A DNA stretch of 64,000 nucleotides from Rhodanobacter ginsengisoli (GTDB lineage Bacteria; Pseudomonadota; Gammaproteobacteria; Xanthomonadales; Rhodanobacteraceae): contig NZ_JBHSNF010000003.1 in the NCBI RefSeq assembly GCF_042657065.1, positions 372,001 to 436,000 of the forward strand, in the 5' to 3' direction. This document shows, piece by piece, positions 17,376 to 26,165 of this stretch; positions within the stretch are counted from its first letter, which is position 1, and each line of letters begins with the position of its first letter. The position numbers and the translations under genes are program-made. The notes beneath the pieces were generated by a model that saw only the letters and a program-made list of their open reading frames with translations, had not been told where the DNA came from and ran no database searches.

Positions 17376-17390
17376 GCGAGATCCGTGCCA
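17376..17390 (-). promoter_or_regulatory. Sigma-54 (-24/-12) promoter of the acyl-ligase operon
   Basis: Minus strand reads TGGCACG-GATC-TCGC. The -24 half is perfect (TGGCACG), the GG-to-GC spacing is the required 10 bases, and the -12 half has one change (TCGC for TTGC). Predicted +1 is about 17365. A dyad TGCAG-N14-CTGCA (17459-17463 and 17478-17482), roughly 95-115 bases upstream, is a possible activator site. An NtrC-class activator with GAFTGA is encoded 4 kb away. Confidence 0.6.
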
Positions 17391-17507
17391 TGCGTTCAAG
17401 TGATTGATAAAACTAGATAGTCACCTCAATCGAGCAGGCGTTCATGGCATGCGGAATTTGCAGTGCGCAAGAATTGTCTGCACGGATTGTCGGTTTTCCT
17501 GGCCGCT

Positions 17508-18008
17508 TCAGTGGCCGGCGGATCCGTCGCAGTCGGCCGCCACGGCGGCGGAGGCCGGCAGGCTCAGCGTCAGGACCACCTGCACGCTGGCATCGGCGTG
17601 GCAGGACGCCACGTAACCTATCGCGCCCGGCGTGGTGGCCACGAAGCGCACGACGGCCTGCTGCGAGGCCAGCACGTATGGCGGGCTCACGCCCTGGAAG
17701 TACTGGCGGTTCCAGTAGTCCTGCATCTGCACGTCGGGCATGTGGGTCAATTCACGGAAGAACGCCTCGCGCAGCGGCGAGGCGGGCGGCAGGTTCACCG
17801 GGATCAAGCGCTGGCCGTCGGCATCGACGAATATCTTCTTGAGGAAGATGTTGCGCAGCGTGGCGCGATCGAGCGTGAGCCGGGGTGCCTGCGGAGCGGT
17901 GATCACCGCCAGCCTGGGTGGGGCGGCATGGGTGTTGCTGGACCAGGCCGCCAGGCAGCCACAGGCGGCGAGCACGATCAGCGGCCGGCGGAGGAGGTCG
18001 CCCGGCAT
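17508..18008 (-). CDS. Small PstS-like substrate-binding-domain protein
   Basis: 166 residues with a signal peptide (ending SSNTHA). The core LTLDRATLRNIFLKKIFVDADGQRLIPVNLPPASPLREAFF and QDYWNRQYFQGVSPP, then TTPGAIGYVA, is the half-size phosphate-ABC-type binding domain often annotated as PstS-like. It is half the length of true PstS and there is no pstCAB nearby, so it may sense rather than transport an anion. It starts three bases after the porin gene's stop, as one operon. A terminal Cys pair (SCHAD, DCDGS) may form a disulfide. Confidence 0.8.
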   Translation of the reverse strand: MPGDLLRRPLIVLAACGCLAAWSSNTHAAPPRLAVITAPQAPRLTLDRATLRNIFLKKIFVDADGQRLIPVNLPPASPLREAFFRELTHMPDVQMQDYWNRQYFQGVSPPYVLASQQAVVRFVATTPGAIGYVASCHADASVQVVLTLSLPASAAVAADCDGSAGH

Positions 18009-18011
18009 GAC

Positions 18012-19112
18012 TCAGAACAGCACCGCGATCGACGCCAGCCAGCCGGACGGCGCCAGCTGGAGATCGTTGCTGCCTTCACGGTGCTCGACCTTCAACACGA
18101 TGCCCTGGATCGGGCGATAGTTGATGCCGAACGTGCGCAGCGTTGTGCTCTGGGAGGGCAGCGACGTGTGGTAGCGCTCGTAGCGTCCGACCAGATAGAG
18201 GTGGCTGGACAACGGCAGCTCGGCCTCGAGGAAACCGCCGTGCTCGACCGGCACGTCGGCGCTGCCGCCGGTGCGGTGTATGGCCTCGCCGCTCAGGCTC
18301 AGGTAGCGGGCCGACCAGCTGAAATCCAGCCCGGCCAGCTGGTACTTCTGCCGTGGCAACTCCAGGGTGTAGTCGAGGTAGGACATGCCCACGCTCAGGC
18401 GGTCGTCCATCAAGTGGTAAAGCACGCGGGCGCCGAGCGCCTGCCGGAAATTGTTGCGGATGCTGCCGTCGGCGCCGAACGAACTGAACGCGTGATCCTG
18501 GTCCTGGCCGATCCCGAGACTCTTGCTGTCGTCGGCGAAAACCCAGTAGTCGAGGTCGCGGCCGTGCAGCGGCACCGTGCCGAACATCATGATTCCCGCG
18601 GCGTGGCGGGAGAATGCCGCCGATGTCGAGAGTGGCCGGGATACCGTCCAGGTCAGCGGGTCGGCATGGATCAGGTTCCACTGACCGACCGGGGTGAGGA
18701 ACTTGCCGAGCCGGAAACTGATCGCCTGGCTGGCGTGATAGTCGACATAGAGCCGCTCGACATCGAGCTCCGAATCCTGCCCGCCGGAGTGACTGCCGGA
18801 GAGCTTCAGGGCGTCGCCGGCATCGACTTCGCCGAACAGCTGCCAGCGGCTGCCCAGGTCCTTGGTGACAAACAGGCTGATGTCCTGGAACCGCAGCGTG
18901 CTCTTCTCGCCCTCGACGTCGTAATAGTGCAGGTTGGCGTAGCCGCCGATGCGCAATCCCTGATCCGGGAAGTACAGTCCCTGTCCGAGCGAGTACGGCG
19001 CGTGCTGCCAGCTGTCGTCGGCGGCGCGGGCAGGGTTGCCGCAGCCCAGTGCAAGGCCGATCGTCGCCAGTACGGCGAAGCCGAGGCGGCAGCCGGGGAA
19101 TTTCATACGCAT
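18012..19112 (-). CDS. Outer-membrane porin-like beta-barrel
   Basis: About 366 residues: a signal peptide (FAVLATIGLALGCGNPARA), then alternating amphipathic strands such as GLRIGGYANLHYYDVEGEKSTLRFQDISLFV and RWQLFGEVDAGDALKL, ending in a phenylalanine (ASIAVLF), as expected for BamA-dependent insertion. DVERLYVDYHASQAISFRLGKFLTPVGQWN is reminiscent of phosphate-selective or short-chain porins. Start at 19112 or six bases later; both give the same signal peptide. It is co-transcribed with the PstS-like gene and divergent from the kinase/NtrC pair, which may control it. Confidence 0.85.
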   Translation of the reverse strand: MRMKFPGCRLGFAVLATIGLALGCGNPARAADDSWQHAPYSLGQGLYFPDQGLRIGGYANLHYYDVEGEKSTLRFQDISLFVTKDLGSRWQLFGEVDAGDALKLSGSHSGGQDSELDVERLYVDYHASQAISFRLGKFLTPVGQWNLIHADPLTWTVSRPLSTSAAFSRHAAGIMMFGTVPLHGRDLDYWVFADDSKSLGIGQDQDHAFSSFGADGSIRNNFRQALGARVLYHLMDDRLSVGMSYLDYTLELPRQKYQLAGLDFSWSARYLSLSGEAIHRTGGSADVPVEHGGFLEAELPLSSHLYLVGRYERYHTSLPSQSTTLRTFGINYRPIQGIVLKVEHREGSNDLQLAPSGWLASIAVLF

Positions 19113-19322
19113 GATCGCAAGCCGACATGGGACCCGGCGGATTCTGCGGCATTGCGTCACCGCCGGCAAAGGCGCGCCTGTGTGCGCTTGCCGGCGGCGC
19201 GTCGCCTCGGCCACACTGGACGGGGTGAACGCCGGCAGCATGCCTGCCCGGCCGGCGTTGTTCGGATTCCTCTCGGCAACCATGGCCCATCGCTTCTCCA
19301 TCGCCATCGGCGGGTCCGCGCC

Positions 19323-21080
19323 GTGACCACACGATCGGCCCTGCTGCGGCTTCTTGTCTGGATGCTGCTCGGCACCGTGACCGTGGTGGGCGTGCTGTCG
19401 TTCTACCAGTTCCGCCAGGCATTGCAGTCCGAGATTGCCGGCAATCTGCAGTTCGGTGCCAGCACGGTGATGCAGCGCATCGATACGTTCATGTTCTCGC
19501 ATGTGGAAAACATGCGGGTATGGCGCGGCCTGGAAGTGATGCAGGACATCCGGGTCAACGACGTGGACAAGCGTCTCTCGCACTTTCTCTCCGACCTGCG
19601 CGCAGGGCAGGGCACGGTGTATCGGTCGCTGCTGTGTACCGACCCGACCGGGCGCATCGTGGCGGCGAGCGACCCGGCGCTGATCGGTCGGCAGGCGCCT
19701 GCCGCGCCGGTCTGGCAGCCGATACCGGGGCAACGTCTGGACAGCGTCTCCATCGCGCCGGTGCATGGTCGCCAAGGCGAGGCGGTGCTGCTGCGCACGT
19801 CGATTCCGAACGCGTTCGGCGGCGGAACGATCGGCTACCTCTACGTGCTGATCGACTGGGACGCGATCCAGGGCCTGCTCGACGAGGCCGTCGGCACCGG
19901 GTCGCGCAACCTGCTGCTGCTCGATCACGATGGTCGGGTGATGGCCGTCTCCCGCGCGCTGCGCAACCGGCCTGACGTCGGTCGACTGCAGCTTCGGCGC
20001 TGGACCCTGCCGGGCGAGGGGACGGTTTCCTATATCCACGACGGTCGCGCGCTCGGCTACGGCGAACTGCTGGTCGGCGCGGCGACGTCCGGCGGCTACC
20101 AGCAATACCGCGGGCTGGGCTGGCACATCGTGATGGTGGAGCCGACGGCGGTCTCGTTCGGGCCGATATGGCACCTGCTCTGGGCCATGCTGGCCGTGCT
20201 GCTGGTGACCCTGCTGGCGGGGATCTGGATTTCCTCGCGCCTCGCCAATCGCATATCGCGACCGATCGTCGCTCTGACCGAATTCACCCGCCGCTTTCGC
20301 CAGGGCGAGGCGCAGCTGCCCGCGGTGCCGGCCACCACCATCGTCGAAGTGGAGGAGCTGCATCACGCCTACGTCGAGATGATCGCGGCACTCGAGCGGT
20401 CGCGCGAGCAGATCGTGCGCGCGGGAAAGCTGGCGGTGGTGGGCGAAATGGCGGCGATCATGGCGCACGAGGTGCGCACGCCGATGGGCATCGTGCGCAG
20501 CTCCGCCCAGCTGCTGCAGCGGCAGCCCGATCTGGGCGAGAAGGAGCGCGAACTGATCGGCTTCATCCTCAGCGAGACCGAGCGTCTCGACCGGCTGGTG
20601 ACGATGCTGCTGGAGTGCGCGCGCCCCACGCCACCGGACTTCCGGCCGCATGACCTGCACGCGATCATCGACAACGTCCTTGGCCTGCTGGCGCCGCGGG
20701 CCGCGAACGCGGGCGTGGCATTGACGCGCGATTTCGCCCCGTTCGAGATGGTGCTCGATTGCGATCGCGAGCAGATGATGCAGGTGCTGTTGAACCTGAT
20801 CCTCAATGCGCTGTCCTTCGTCTCTCCGGGGGGACGTGTGGCGGTCAGCACGTACCGCGACGCCAGCGCCCTGTGGATCAGCGTCGTGGATGATGGCCCG
20901 GGCGTGCCGGAAGCGCTGCGCCAGAGTATCTTCGACCCTTTCTTCAGCCGGCGCGAGGGCGGCATCGGGCTGGGCCTGACCATCGTGCAGCAGATCGTGC
21001 AGGTGCACGGTGGCGAGATCAGCGTCAGCGAGAGCACGTGGGGCGGCGCCGCGTTCAACCTGCGGTTCGAACAGCCATAG
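19323..21080 (+). CDS. Membrane sensor histidine kinase (NtrB-class output)
   Basis: 585 residues from a GTG start. A first membrane helix near residues 5-27 and a second near 280-305 (WHLLWAMLAVLLVTLLAGIWISS) flank a periplasmic sensor of about 250 residues with Cache-like features (GASTVMQRIDTFMF, LLLLDHDGRVMAVSRAL). A HAMP region leads to the H box MAHEVRTPMG with His382, an N box (LLNLILNAL), VVDDGPGVP and GGIGLGLTIV. It should autophosphorylate and pass phosphate to the NtrC-type regulator seven bases downstream. The periplasmic sensor may read the ligand of the neighbouring PstS-like protein (inference). Confidence 0.9.
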   Translation: MTTRSALLRLLVWMLLGTVTVVGVLSFYQFRQALQSEIAGNLQFGASTVMQRIDTFMFSHVENMRVWRGLEVMQDIRVNDVDKRLSHFLSDLRAGQGTVYRSLLCTDPTGRIVAASDPALIGRQAPAAPVWQPIPGQRLDSVSIAPVHGRQGEAVLLRTSIPNAFGGGTIGYLYVLIDWDAIQGLLDEAVGTGSRNLLLLDHDGRVMAVSRALRNRPDVGRLQLRRWTLPGEGTVSYIHDGRALGYGELLVGAATSGGYQQYRGLGWHIVMVEPTAVSFGPIWHLLWAMLAVLLVTLLAGIWISSRLANRISRPIVALTEFTRRFRQGEAQLPAVPATTIVEVEELHHAYVEMIAALERSREQIVRAGKLAVVGEMAAIMAHEVRTPMGIVRSSAQLLQRQPDLGEKERELIGFILSETERLDRLVTMLLECARPTPPDFRPHDLHAIIDNVLGLLAPRAANAGVALTRDFAPFEMVLDCDREQMMQVLLNLILNALSFVSPGGRVAVSTYRDASALWISVVDDGPGVPEALRQSIFDPFFSRREGGIGLGLTIVQQIVQVHGGEISVSESTWGGAAFNLRFEQP

Positions 21081-21087
21081 GCGGCGG

Positions 21088-22470
21088 ATGATGAACGTCA
21101 AGCGGATTCTCGTGGTGGACAACGAAGCGAAGATGCGGCGCATCCTCGAGCTTTCGCTGAAGCACATGGGCCACCACGTCGAGCAGGCTGCCGATGGCGT
21201 GGAAGCGCTGGCCGCGATCGAGAGCGGTTCGTTCGATCTGGTGCTGACCGACCTGCGCATGCCGCGGATGGACGGCATCGCCCTGCTCAATGCGCTGAGG
21301 GAACGCGGGGACGACGTGCCGGTGATCGTGCTCACCGCCTACGGCACGATCGAGACCGCGGTGGCCGCGATGAAGCTGGGCGCCGCCGATTACATCATCC
21401 GGCCGTTCGAGATGGATACGATGGAGCTGGCCGTGACGCGCGTGCTGGCGATGCAGGCGGTGCAGCGCGAGAACCGCTTCCTGAAGGACGAACTTTCCCG
21501 CGGCTGGGGCGAGTTCATCGGCATCAGTCGGCCGATGCAGGAGCTCTATCGCCTGATCCAGCAGGTGGCGCCGGCGCGCAGCAATATCTTCATCGTCGGC
21601 GAGACGGGCACCGGCAAGGAGCTGGTGGCCAGGGCGCTGCACCAGGCCTCCGGCCGCAGTGGCCTGTTCGTGCCGATCAACTGCGCCGCGATTCCCGCCG
21701 AGTTGCTCGAGAGCGAGCTGTTCGGCCATGCCAAGGGCGCGTTCACCGGTGCCGTGCGCGAACGCATCGGCAAGTGCGAACTGTCCGGCGGCGGCACGAT
21801 CTTCCTCGACGAGATCACCGAGATGCCGCTGGCCCTGCAGGCCAAGCTGCTGCGCGTACTGCAGGAGGGCACGATCGAACGGCTCGGCTCGAATGCCGCC
21901 ATCGAGGTGGACCTGCGCGTGATCGCCGCGACCAACCGCGACCCGGCGCAGGCGGTCGATGCGGGTGCACTGCGCCGCGATCTGTATTTCCGCCTCAACG
22001 TGGTGCGGATCGACGTGCCGCTGCTGCGCGAACGGGCCGGAGACATCCCGTTGCTGGCCGATCAATTCCTGCAGAAGTACTCGCGCGAACTGGGACGCCG
22101 TGCACCCCGGCTGGGGCCGGAAGCACTCCGGCGGCTGGAGGGTTACGCCTGGCCCGGCAATGTCCGCGAACTGGAAAACCTGATCGAGCGCGCGGTCGTG
22201 CTTTGCACCGGCGAGGAGATCACGGCCGGGCATTTTCCCGCCGAGCTCGCGCGGCCGGTGGAAGCGGTCCGGTCGAATGACGCCCTGCCGTCGGGCGACA
22301 TGCCGGCATCGCTTTCCATGAAGGTTCACGTCGAAGCGCTGGAGCGGCAGCTCATCGAGGAAGCCCTGAAACGCAGCGGAAACAACAAGGCCGCCGCCGC
22401 GAGGGCGCTTGAAATCAGCGAGCGGGCGCTCTGGTACAAGCTCAAGCGCCAGGACCTGCAGGGCGGCTGA
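21088..22470 (+). CDS. NtrC-family sigma-54 response regulator
   Basis: 460 residues. A receiver domain (ILVVDNEAKMRRILELSL, acceptor Asp in LVLTDLRMPRMDG, then VLTAYGTIETAV) is followed by an AAA+ sigma-54 activation domain with Walker A GETGTGKE, the sigma-54 contact loop GAFTGA and LFLDEITEMPL-type Walker B (IFLDEITEM), and a Fis-type helix-turn-helix (NNKAAAARALEISERALWYKLKR). The ATGATG start lies seven bases after the kinase stop. It should activate a sigma-54 promoter; the best candidate in the window is at 17376-17390. Confidence 0.95.
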   Translation: MMNVKRILVVDNEAKMRRILELSLKHMGHHVEQAADGVEALAAIESGSFDLVLTDLRMPRMDGIALLNALRERGDDVPVIVLTAYGTIETAVAAMKLGAADYIIRPFEMDTMELAVTRVLAMQAVQRENRFLKDELSRGWGEFIGISRPMQELYRLIQQVAPARSNIFIVGETGTGKELVARALHQASGRSGLFVPINCAAIPAELLESELFGHAKGAFTGAVRERIGKCELSGGGTIFLDEITEMPLALQAKLLRVLQEGTIERLGSNAAIEVDLRVIAATNRDPAQAVDAGALRRDLYFRLNVVRIDVPLLRERAGDIPLLADQFLQKYSRELGRRAPRLGPEALRRLEGYAWPGNVRELENLIERAVVLCTGEEITAGHFPAELARPVEAVRSNDALPSGDMPASLSMKVHVEALERQLIEEALKRSGNNKAAAARALEISERALWYKLKRQDLQGG

Positions 22471-22520
22471 GCATCGCGTCGCTGGCGGAATCCCGGCGAA
22501 CGCATGCCCTCGGGCCGCGG

Positions 22521-23747
22521 TCAGCGTCCCGGCAATACCCGCAGCAACTCGTGGCAGGCGCCCATGGTGTGATAGTCGGTCTTGCCGGCGGGACTCTTCT
22601 CGTCGTCGAGCTTGCGGTTGTCGACCGTGAGGATGCGATACCAGGCGCCGTGGCGGTGATCGATGAAGTGTTCCCAGGCGTACGCCCACAACTTCCCGTA
22701 CCACTCGTCGTAGACGGCCAGGCCGGTGCGTGCGTGCAGCAGCGCGGCGGCGACCAGCGACTCGGCCTGCACCCAGAAATACTTGTCGTCGTCGCAGACG
22801 CTGCCATCCGGCGCGAAGCCGTAGCAGATGCCGCCGTGGCGGTCGTCCCAGGCGCGCGCCAGCGCGGTGTCGAACAGCTTCATCGCGGTCGGCAGCAGCC
22901 AGTCTTCCTCGCGTCCGCGTTCGAGCAGCAGCGGCTCCAGGATCAGCAGCAGCTTGGCCCATTCGGTCTGGTGGCCGGGCTGGAAACCCCACGGCCGGAA
23001 CAGGTGCTTCGGATCGTCGCGGTGGTAGTCCCAGTCGATGTTCCAGTCGCGGTCGTAGTGTTCCCACACCAGGCCGTCGGCCTGGGCCGCCTGGCGGCGG
23101 GTGATGTGGTCGGCCAGGGTCAGCGCGCGCTCCAGATAGCGTGGCTCGTCGCTGGCCTGGTAGGCGGCCAGCATCGCCTCGCACATGTGCATGTTCGCGT
23201 TCTGGCCGCGATAGTCGCTGAACTGCCAGTCGGCATCGGCCTCGTCGCGGTACAGCCCGGCCGCGGCATCCCAGTAGCGCTGCTCCAGCAACTGCCAGGT
23301 CTCGTCCATCCAGGCCGCGGCTTCGGTGATGCCGGCCTTGTGCGCGGTGGCGTAGGCGAGCAGCACGAACGCCACGCCATAGGCGTGGTTGGTGCGATCG
23401 TCCGGCTGGCCGTCGAGGATGGTCCAGGCGTAGCCGCCGCCCTGCGGATCGCGATGCACCTCGCGCAGGTAACGCAGGCCGTGTCGTGCGGCCTCGAGGT
23501 AGGCGCCGCTGGAGGCCGGGTCCTCGGCGAACTCGATCGCCGCCATCGCGTAGTTGAAGACGAAGCGCGTGCTGCTGACCAGATGGCGGTGGCGGCGATC
23601 GTAGATCGTGCCGTCGTCCTTGAAATAGTGGAAGAAGCCACCGGCCGGGTCGATCGCGCGCGGGTGGTAGAACGCCATGGTCTGCGCGATGTGCCCGCGC
23701 AGGAAGGCGGTGGAATGGAAGTCCGGTGCCGGCGGTATCGCGTTCAT
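22521..23747 (-). CDS. AGE-family sugar epimerase/isomerase (likely mannose isomerase)
   Basis: 408 residues of the N-acylglucosamine 2-epimerase (alpha6/alpha6 barrel) family: FFHYFKDDGTIYDRRHRHLVSSTRFVFNYA, RDPQGGGYAW, GQNANMHMCEAML, RPWGFQPGHQTEWAKLLLIL and YFWVQAESLVAA carry the conserved His, Arg and Glu of the active site. In this family the HQTEW and FWVQAE segments occur in D-mannose isomerases and cellobiose epimerases. With a fructokinase overlapping by ATGA and a GH92 mannosidase next door, conversion of mannose to fructose is the best reading. The start at 23747 follows the fructokinase stop; an upstream open extension is the neighbour's shadow. Confidence 0.85.
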   Translation of the reverse strand: MNAIPPAPDFHSTAFLRGHIAQTMAFYHPRAIDPAGGFFHYFKDDGTIYDRRHRHLVSSTRFVFNYAMAAIEFAEDPASSGAYLEAARHGLRYLREVHRDPQGGGYAWTILDGQPDDRTNHAYGVAFVLLAYATAHKAGITEAAAWMDETWQLLEQRYWDAAAGLYRDEADADWQFSDYRGQNANMHMCEAMLAAYQASDEPRYLERALTLADHITRRQAAQADGLVWEHYDRDWNIDWDYHRDDPKHLFRPWGFQPGHQTEWAKLLLILEPLLLERGREEDWLLPTAMKLFDTALARAWDDRHGGICYGFAPDGSVCDDDKYFWVQAESLVAAALLHARTGLAVYDEWYGKLWAYAWEHFIDHRHGAWYRILTVDNRKLDDEKSPAGKTDYHTMGACHELLRVLPGR

Positions 23748-24718
23748 GCCTGCTGCTCCATGAAGGCCAGCACCTCGTCGCCGCGGGGCATCGCCGCGAA
23801 CGAGCCCTGGCGCGTCACTGTGAGCGCGCCGCAGGCGGCGGCGAAGCGCAGCATGGCGTGCAGGCGCGGCAGTTCGCCCACCAGCTGGTCGATCCGTCCC
23901 GGTGTGGGTTCGAGTTCGGCCAGGCAGCACAGCAGACCACCCACGAACGCATCGCCGGCGGCGGTGGCGTCGACCACGCTGACGGCATAACCGGGCAACT
24001 CGCCTTCGGCATCGGGATGGAACCAGCGCAGCGGCCGTGCGCCGTCGGTCACCACCAGCAGGCGGGTGCGGCCCAGCCACAGCCGGTCCAGCGCCGCCTG
24101 CTCGCCATCCACCGCCAGCCAGGCGAATTCCTCGGCGCTCAGCTTCACCACATCGGCCAGGTGCAGGGCCGGCCAGACCAGCGGCAGCGGATCGACCCCG
24201 GCGGGCCACAGCGCGGGGCGCAGGTTCAGGTCGAAGCTGACCAGCGCACCGGCCCCGTGGGCGCGCTGCATGCCTTCACGGGTGGTCGCGGCCAGCGCCG
24301 GTTCGGTCATGCTGTTGGAGCAGACGTGGAACAGGGCGATGCCGCGAAACGCCTGCTCGCGGAAATGCCCGGCGCGGAACAGCAGGTCGGCCGACGGCCC
24401 CCGATAGAAGCTGAAGCTGCGTTCGCCGTGCGCATCCAGCGTGACGAAGGCCAGCGCGGTGTTGGCCGCGTCGGTGCGCGCCACGTCGTCGGTGCCGACC
24501 CCGGCGCGCTGCAGGCTGTCGAGCAGGAAATCGCCGAAGCGGTCGTTCGCCAGCATGCCGGCGAAGCGGGCCACGCCGCCGAGCCGCGCGGCCGCCACCG
24601 CCACGTTCGCCGGTGCGCCACCGGCGAACGGCACGAACTGCCGCGCAAAGCCGTGCTCATCGCTGCCGTCGGCATGGAAATCGATCAGCGCCTCGCCGAA
24701 ACACAGAATCGGTCGCAT
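23744..24718 (-). CDS. PfkB-family fructokinase
   Basis: 324 residues. PfkB signatures are present: FGEALIDFHADG at the N-terminus, FAGGAPANVAVAAARLG near residue 31 and the C-terminal DATAAGDAFVGG with the catalytic Asp near residue 235. It phosphorylates a ketose, most likely the fructose made by the adjoining mannose isomerase, feeding fructose-6-phosphate into glycolysis. It overlaps the isomerase gene by ATGA and follows the sugar MFS gene by 63 bases that hold a hairpin. Confidence 0.92.
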   Translation of the reverse strand: MRPILCFGEALIDFHADGSDEHGFARQFVPFAGGAPANVAVAAARLGGVARFAGMLANDRFGDFLLDSLQRAGVGTDDVARTDAANTALAFVTLDAHGERSFSFYRGPSADLLFRAGHFREQAFRGIALFHVCSNSMTEPALAATTREGMQRAHGAGALVSFDLNLRPALWPAGVDPLPLVWPALHLADVVKLSAEEFAWLAVDGEQAALDRLWLGRTRLLVVTDGARPLRWFHPDAEGELPGYAVSVVDATAAGDAFVGGLLCCLAELEPTPGRIDQLVGELPRLHAMLRFAAACGALTVTRQGSFAAMPRGDEVLAFMEQQA

Positions 24719-24750
24719 GGTGATGTGTTGTCCTGGAACGAAGAAACGGC

Positions 24751-24768
24751 GGGGCGCCGTGGCGCCCC
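24751..24768. repeat. GC-rich intercistronic hairpin
   Basis: GGGGCGCC (24751-24758) and GGCGCCCC (24761-24768) form a perfect 8-bp stem with a GT loop between the sugar MFS and fructokinase genes of one operon. There is no T tract, so it is more likely an mRNA-stability or partial-termination element than a full terminator. Confidence 0.5.
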
Positions 24769-24781
24769 CACCTGGTCCGAC

Positions 24782-26098
24782 TTATTCGACGGTGCGGATC
24801 CGCGAGCCGCTGAGGCCGTAGAACACGATGTACAGGTAGCACAGCAGCGGCAGGAAGAACGCATGTTGCAGCCCGATATGGTCGGCGAACACGCCCTGCA
24901 CGAACGGCACGATCGCGCCGCCCACGATGGCCATGATCAGCAGGCTCGACGCCTTGCTGGTCATCGGTCCCAGCCGCTCGATGCCGAGCGCGAAGATGGT
25001 CGGGAACATGATCGAGTTGAACAGGCCGATCGCGATGATGCTGACCATCGCCACATTGCCGGTGCTCAGCATGGTGGTGGCCACCAGCAGCGCGTTGATC
25101 GCCGCAAACGTGGCCAGCAGCTTGCGCGGCGAGATCTTCGCCATCAGCGCCGAACCGATGAAGCGGCCGATCATTGCGCCAAGCCAGTAGTACGACACGT
25201 ACTTCGCGGCTTGCTGTTCGCTCATGTGGCCGATGTCCGGCATCGACAGGTAGTTGACCATGAAGCTGCCGATCGACACCTCGGCCCCGACGTAGAAGAA
25301 GATGCCGAGCACGCCGAACAGCACGTGCGGATGGCGCAGCACCTCGACGAAACCGTGGCGCGCGTGGTCGCCCTTGTCGGTGGCCTCGGTGAGCGCGGGC
25401 AGGCGGAACAGCCAGACGAACACCGCCAGCAGGAACAGCACCACCGCCAGCCCGATATAGGGGCCCTGCACGGCTTGGGCCTGCTGGGTCTGGTAGGCCA
25501 GTTGGTCGGTCGGGGCGAGTGCGGCCAGCTCGGCCGGATTCTTGACCACGTTGGAAAGGATCAGCAGTCCACCGAACCACGGCGCGAGGAAGGTGCCGAA
25601 CGAATTGAGCGCCTGGGCCAGGGTCAGCCGGCTGGAGCTGGTCTTCTCCGGACCGAGCAGGGCCACATAGGGGTTGGCGGCCACCTGCAGCACGGTGATG
25701 CCGGTGGCCAGCACGAACAGCGCGCCGAGGAACGCCGGGTACAGATGCAGGCCAGCGGCGGGCCAGAAGCCCAGTGCGCCCACGCCCGCGATGGCCAGCC
25801 CGGCCACGATGCCCTTCTTGTAGCCCAGTGCCGCGACCAGCCGGCCGGCCGGCATCGCCATCAGGAAATACGCGCCGAAGAAGGTGAACTGCACCAGCAT
25901 CACTTCGGTGTAGTTGAGCTGGAAGCTCGACTTCAGGTGCGGGATCAGGATGTCGTTGAGGCAGGTCAGGAAGCCCCACATGAAGAAGATCGTGGTGAGC
26001 ACGCCCATTGCCATCGGATTGTCGGTGTAGCGTTCGCGGGCGGCGCCGGTGCCCGGCGTGGTCGCGGACGTGGGAGTGGGCGGAGCGGCAAAAGCCAT
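24782..26098 (-). CDS. Sugar MFS transporter (FucP/GluP type)
   Basis: 438 residues with about twelve membrane spans. It opens with a short polar tail and then MAMGVLTTIFFMWGFLTCLNDILIPHLKSSFQLNYTEVMLVQFTFFGAYFLMAMPAGRL in several segments; the FFMWGF and LNDILIPHLK motifs are diagnostic of the fucose/glucose/galactose:H+ symporter group. It heads the operon with fructokinase and mannose isomerase, so mannose is the likely substrate. A LacI-type operator at 26166-26179 is 68 bases before its ATG. Confidence 0.9.
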   Translation of the reverse strand: MAFAAPPTPTSATTPGTGAARERYTDNPMAMGVLTTIFFMWGFLTCLNDILIPHLKSSFQLNYTEVMLVQFTFFGAYFLMAMPAGRLVAALGYKKGIVAGLAIAGVGALGFWPAAGLHLYPAFLGALFVLATGITVLQVAANPYVALLGPEKTSSSRLTLAQALNSFGTFLAPWFGGLLILSNVVKNPAELAALAPTDQLAYQTQQAQAVQGPYIGLAVVLFLLAVFVWLFRLPALTEATDKGDHARHGFVEVLRHPHVLFGVLGIFFYVGAEVSIGSFMVNYLSMPDIGHMSEQQAAKYVSYYWLGAMIGRFIGSALMAKISPRKLLATFAAINALLVATTMLSTGNVAMVSIIAIGLFNSIMFPTIFALGIERLGPMTSKASSLLIMAIVGGAIVPFVQGVFADHIGLQHAFFLPLLCYLYIVFYGLSGSRIRTVE

Positions 26099-26165
26099 GG
26101 TGATTTCCCGGGTCGGAGGTTGGAGGTGGCTGGCGGCGAGAAGAACGGGCCGGCAACCGGGGCAA

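Noticed and set aside
17464..19322. Long frame upstream of the kinase GTG on the plus strand
   Set aside because: It is antisense to the porin and PstS-like genes, which carry signal peptides and recognisable folds; the kinase begins at 19323.
19113..19322. Sigma-54 promoter for the porin operon
   Set aside because: No TGGCAC-N5-TTGC-like sequence with correct GG-N10-GC spacing on either strand.
19036..19326. A small open frame whose stop overlaps the kinase GTG start
   Set aside because: It has no ribosome site or domain; it is the shadow of the porin-kinase intergenic and N-terminal region, and its end fits by chance.
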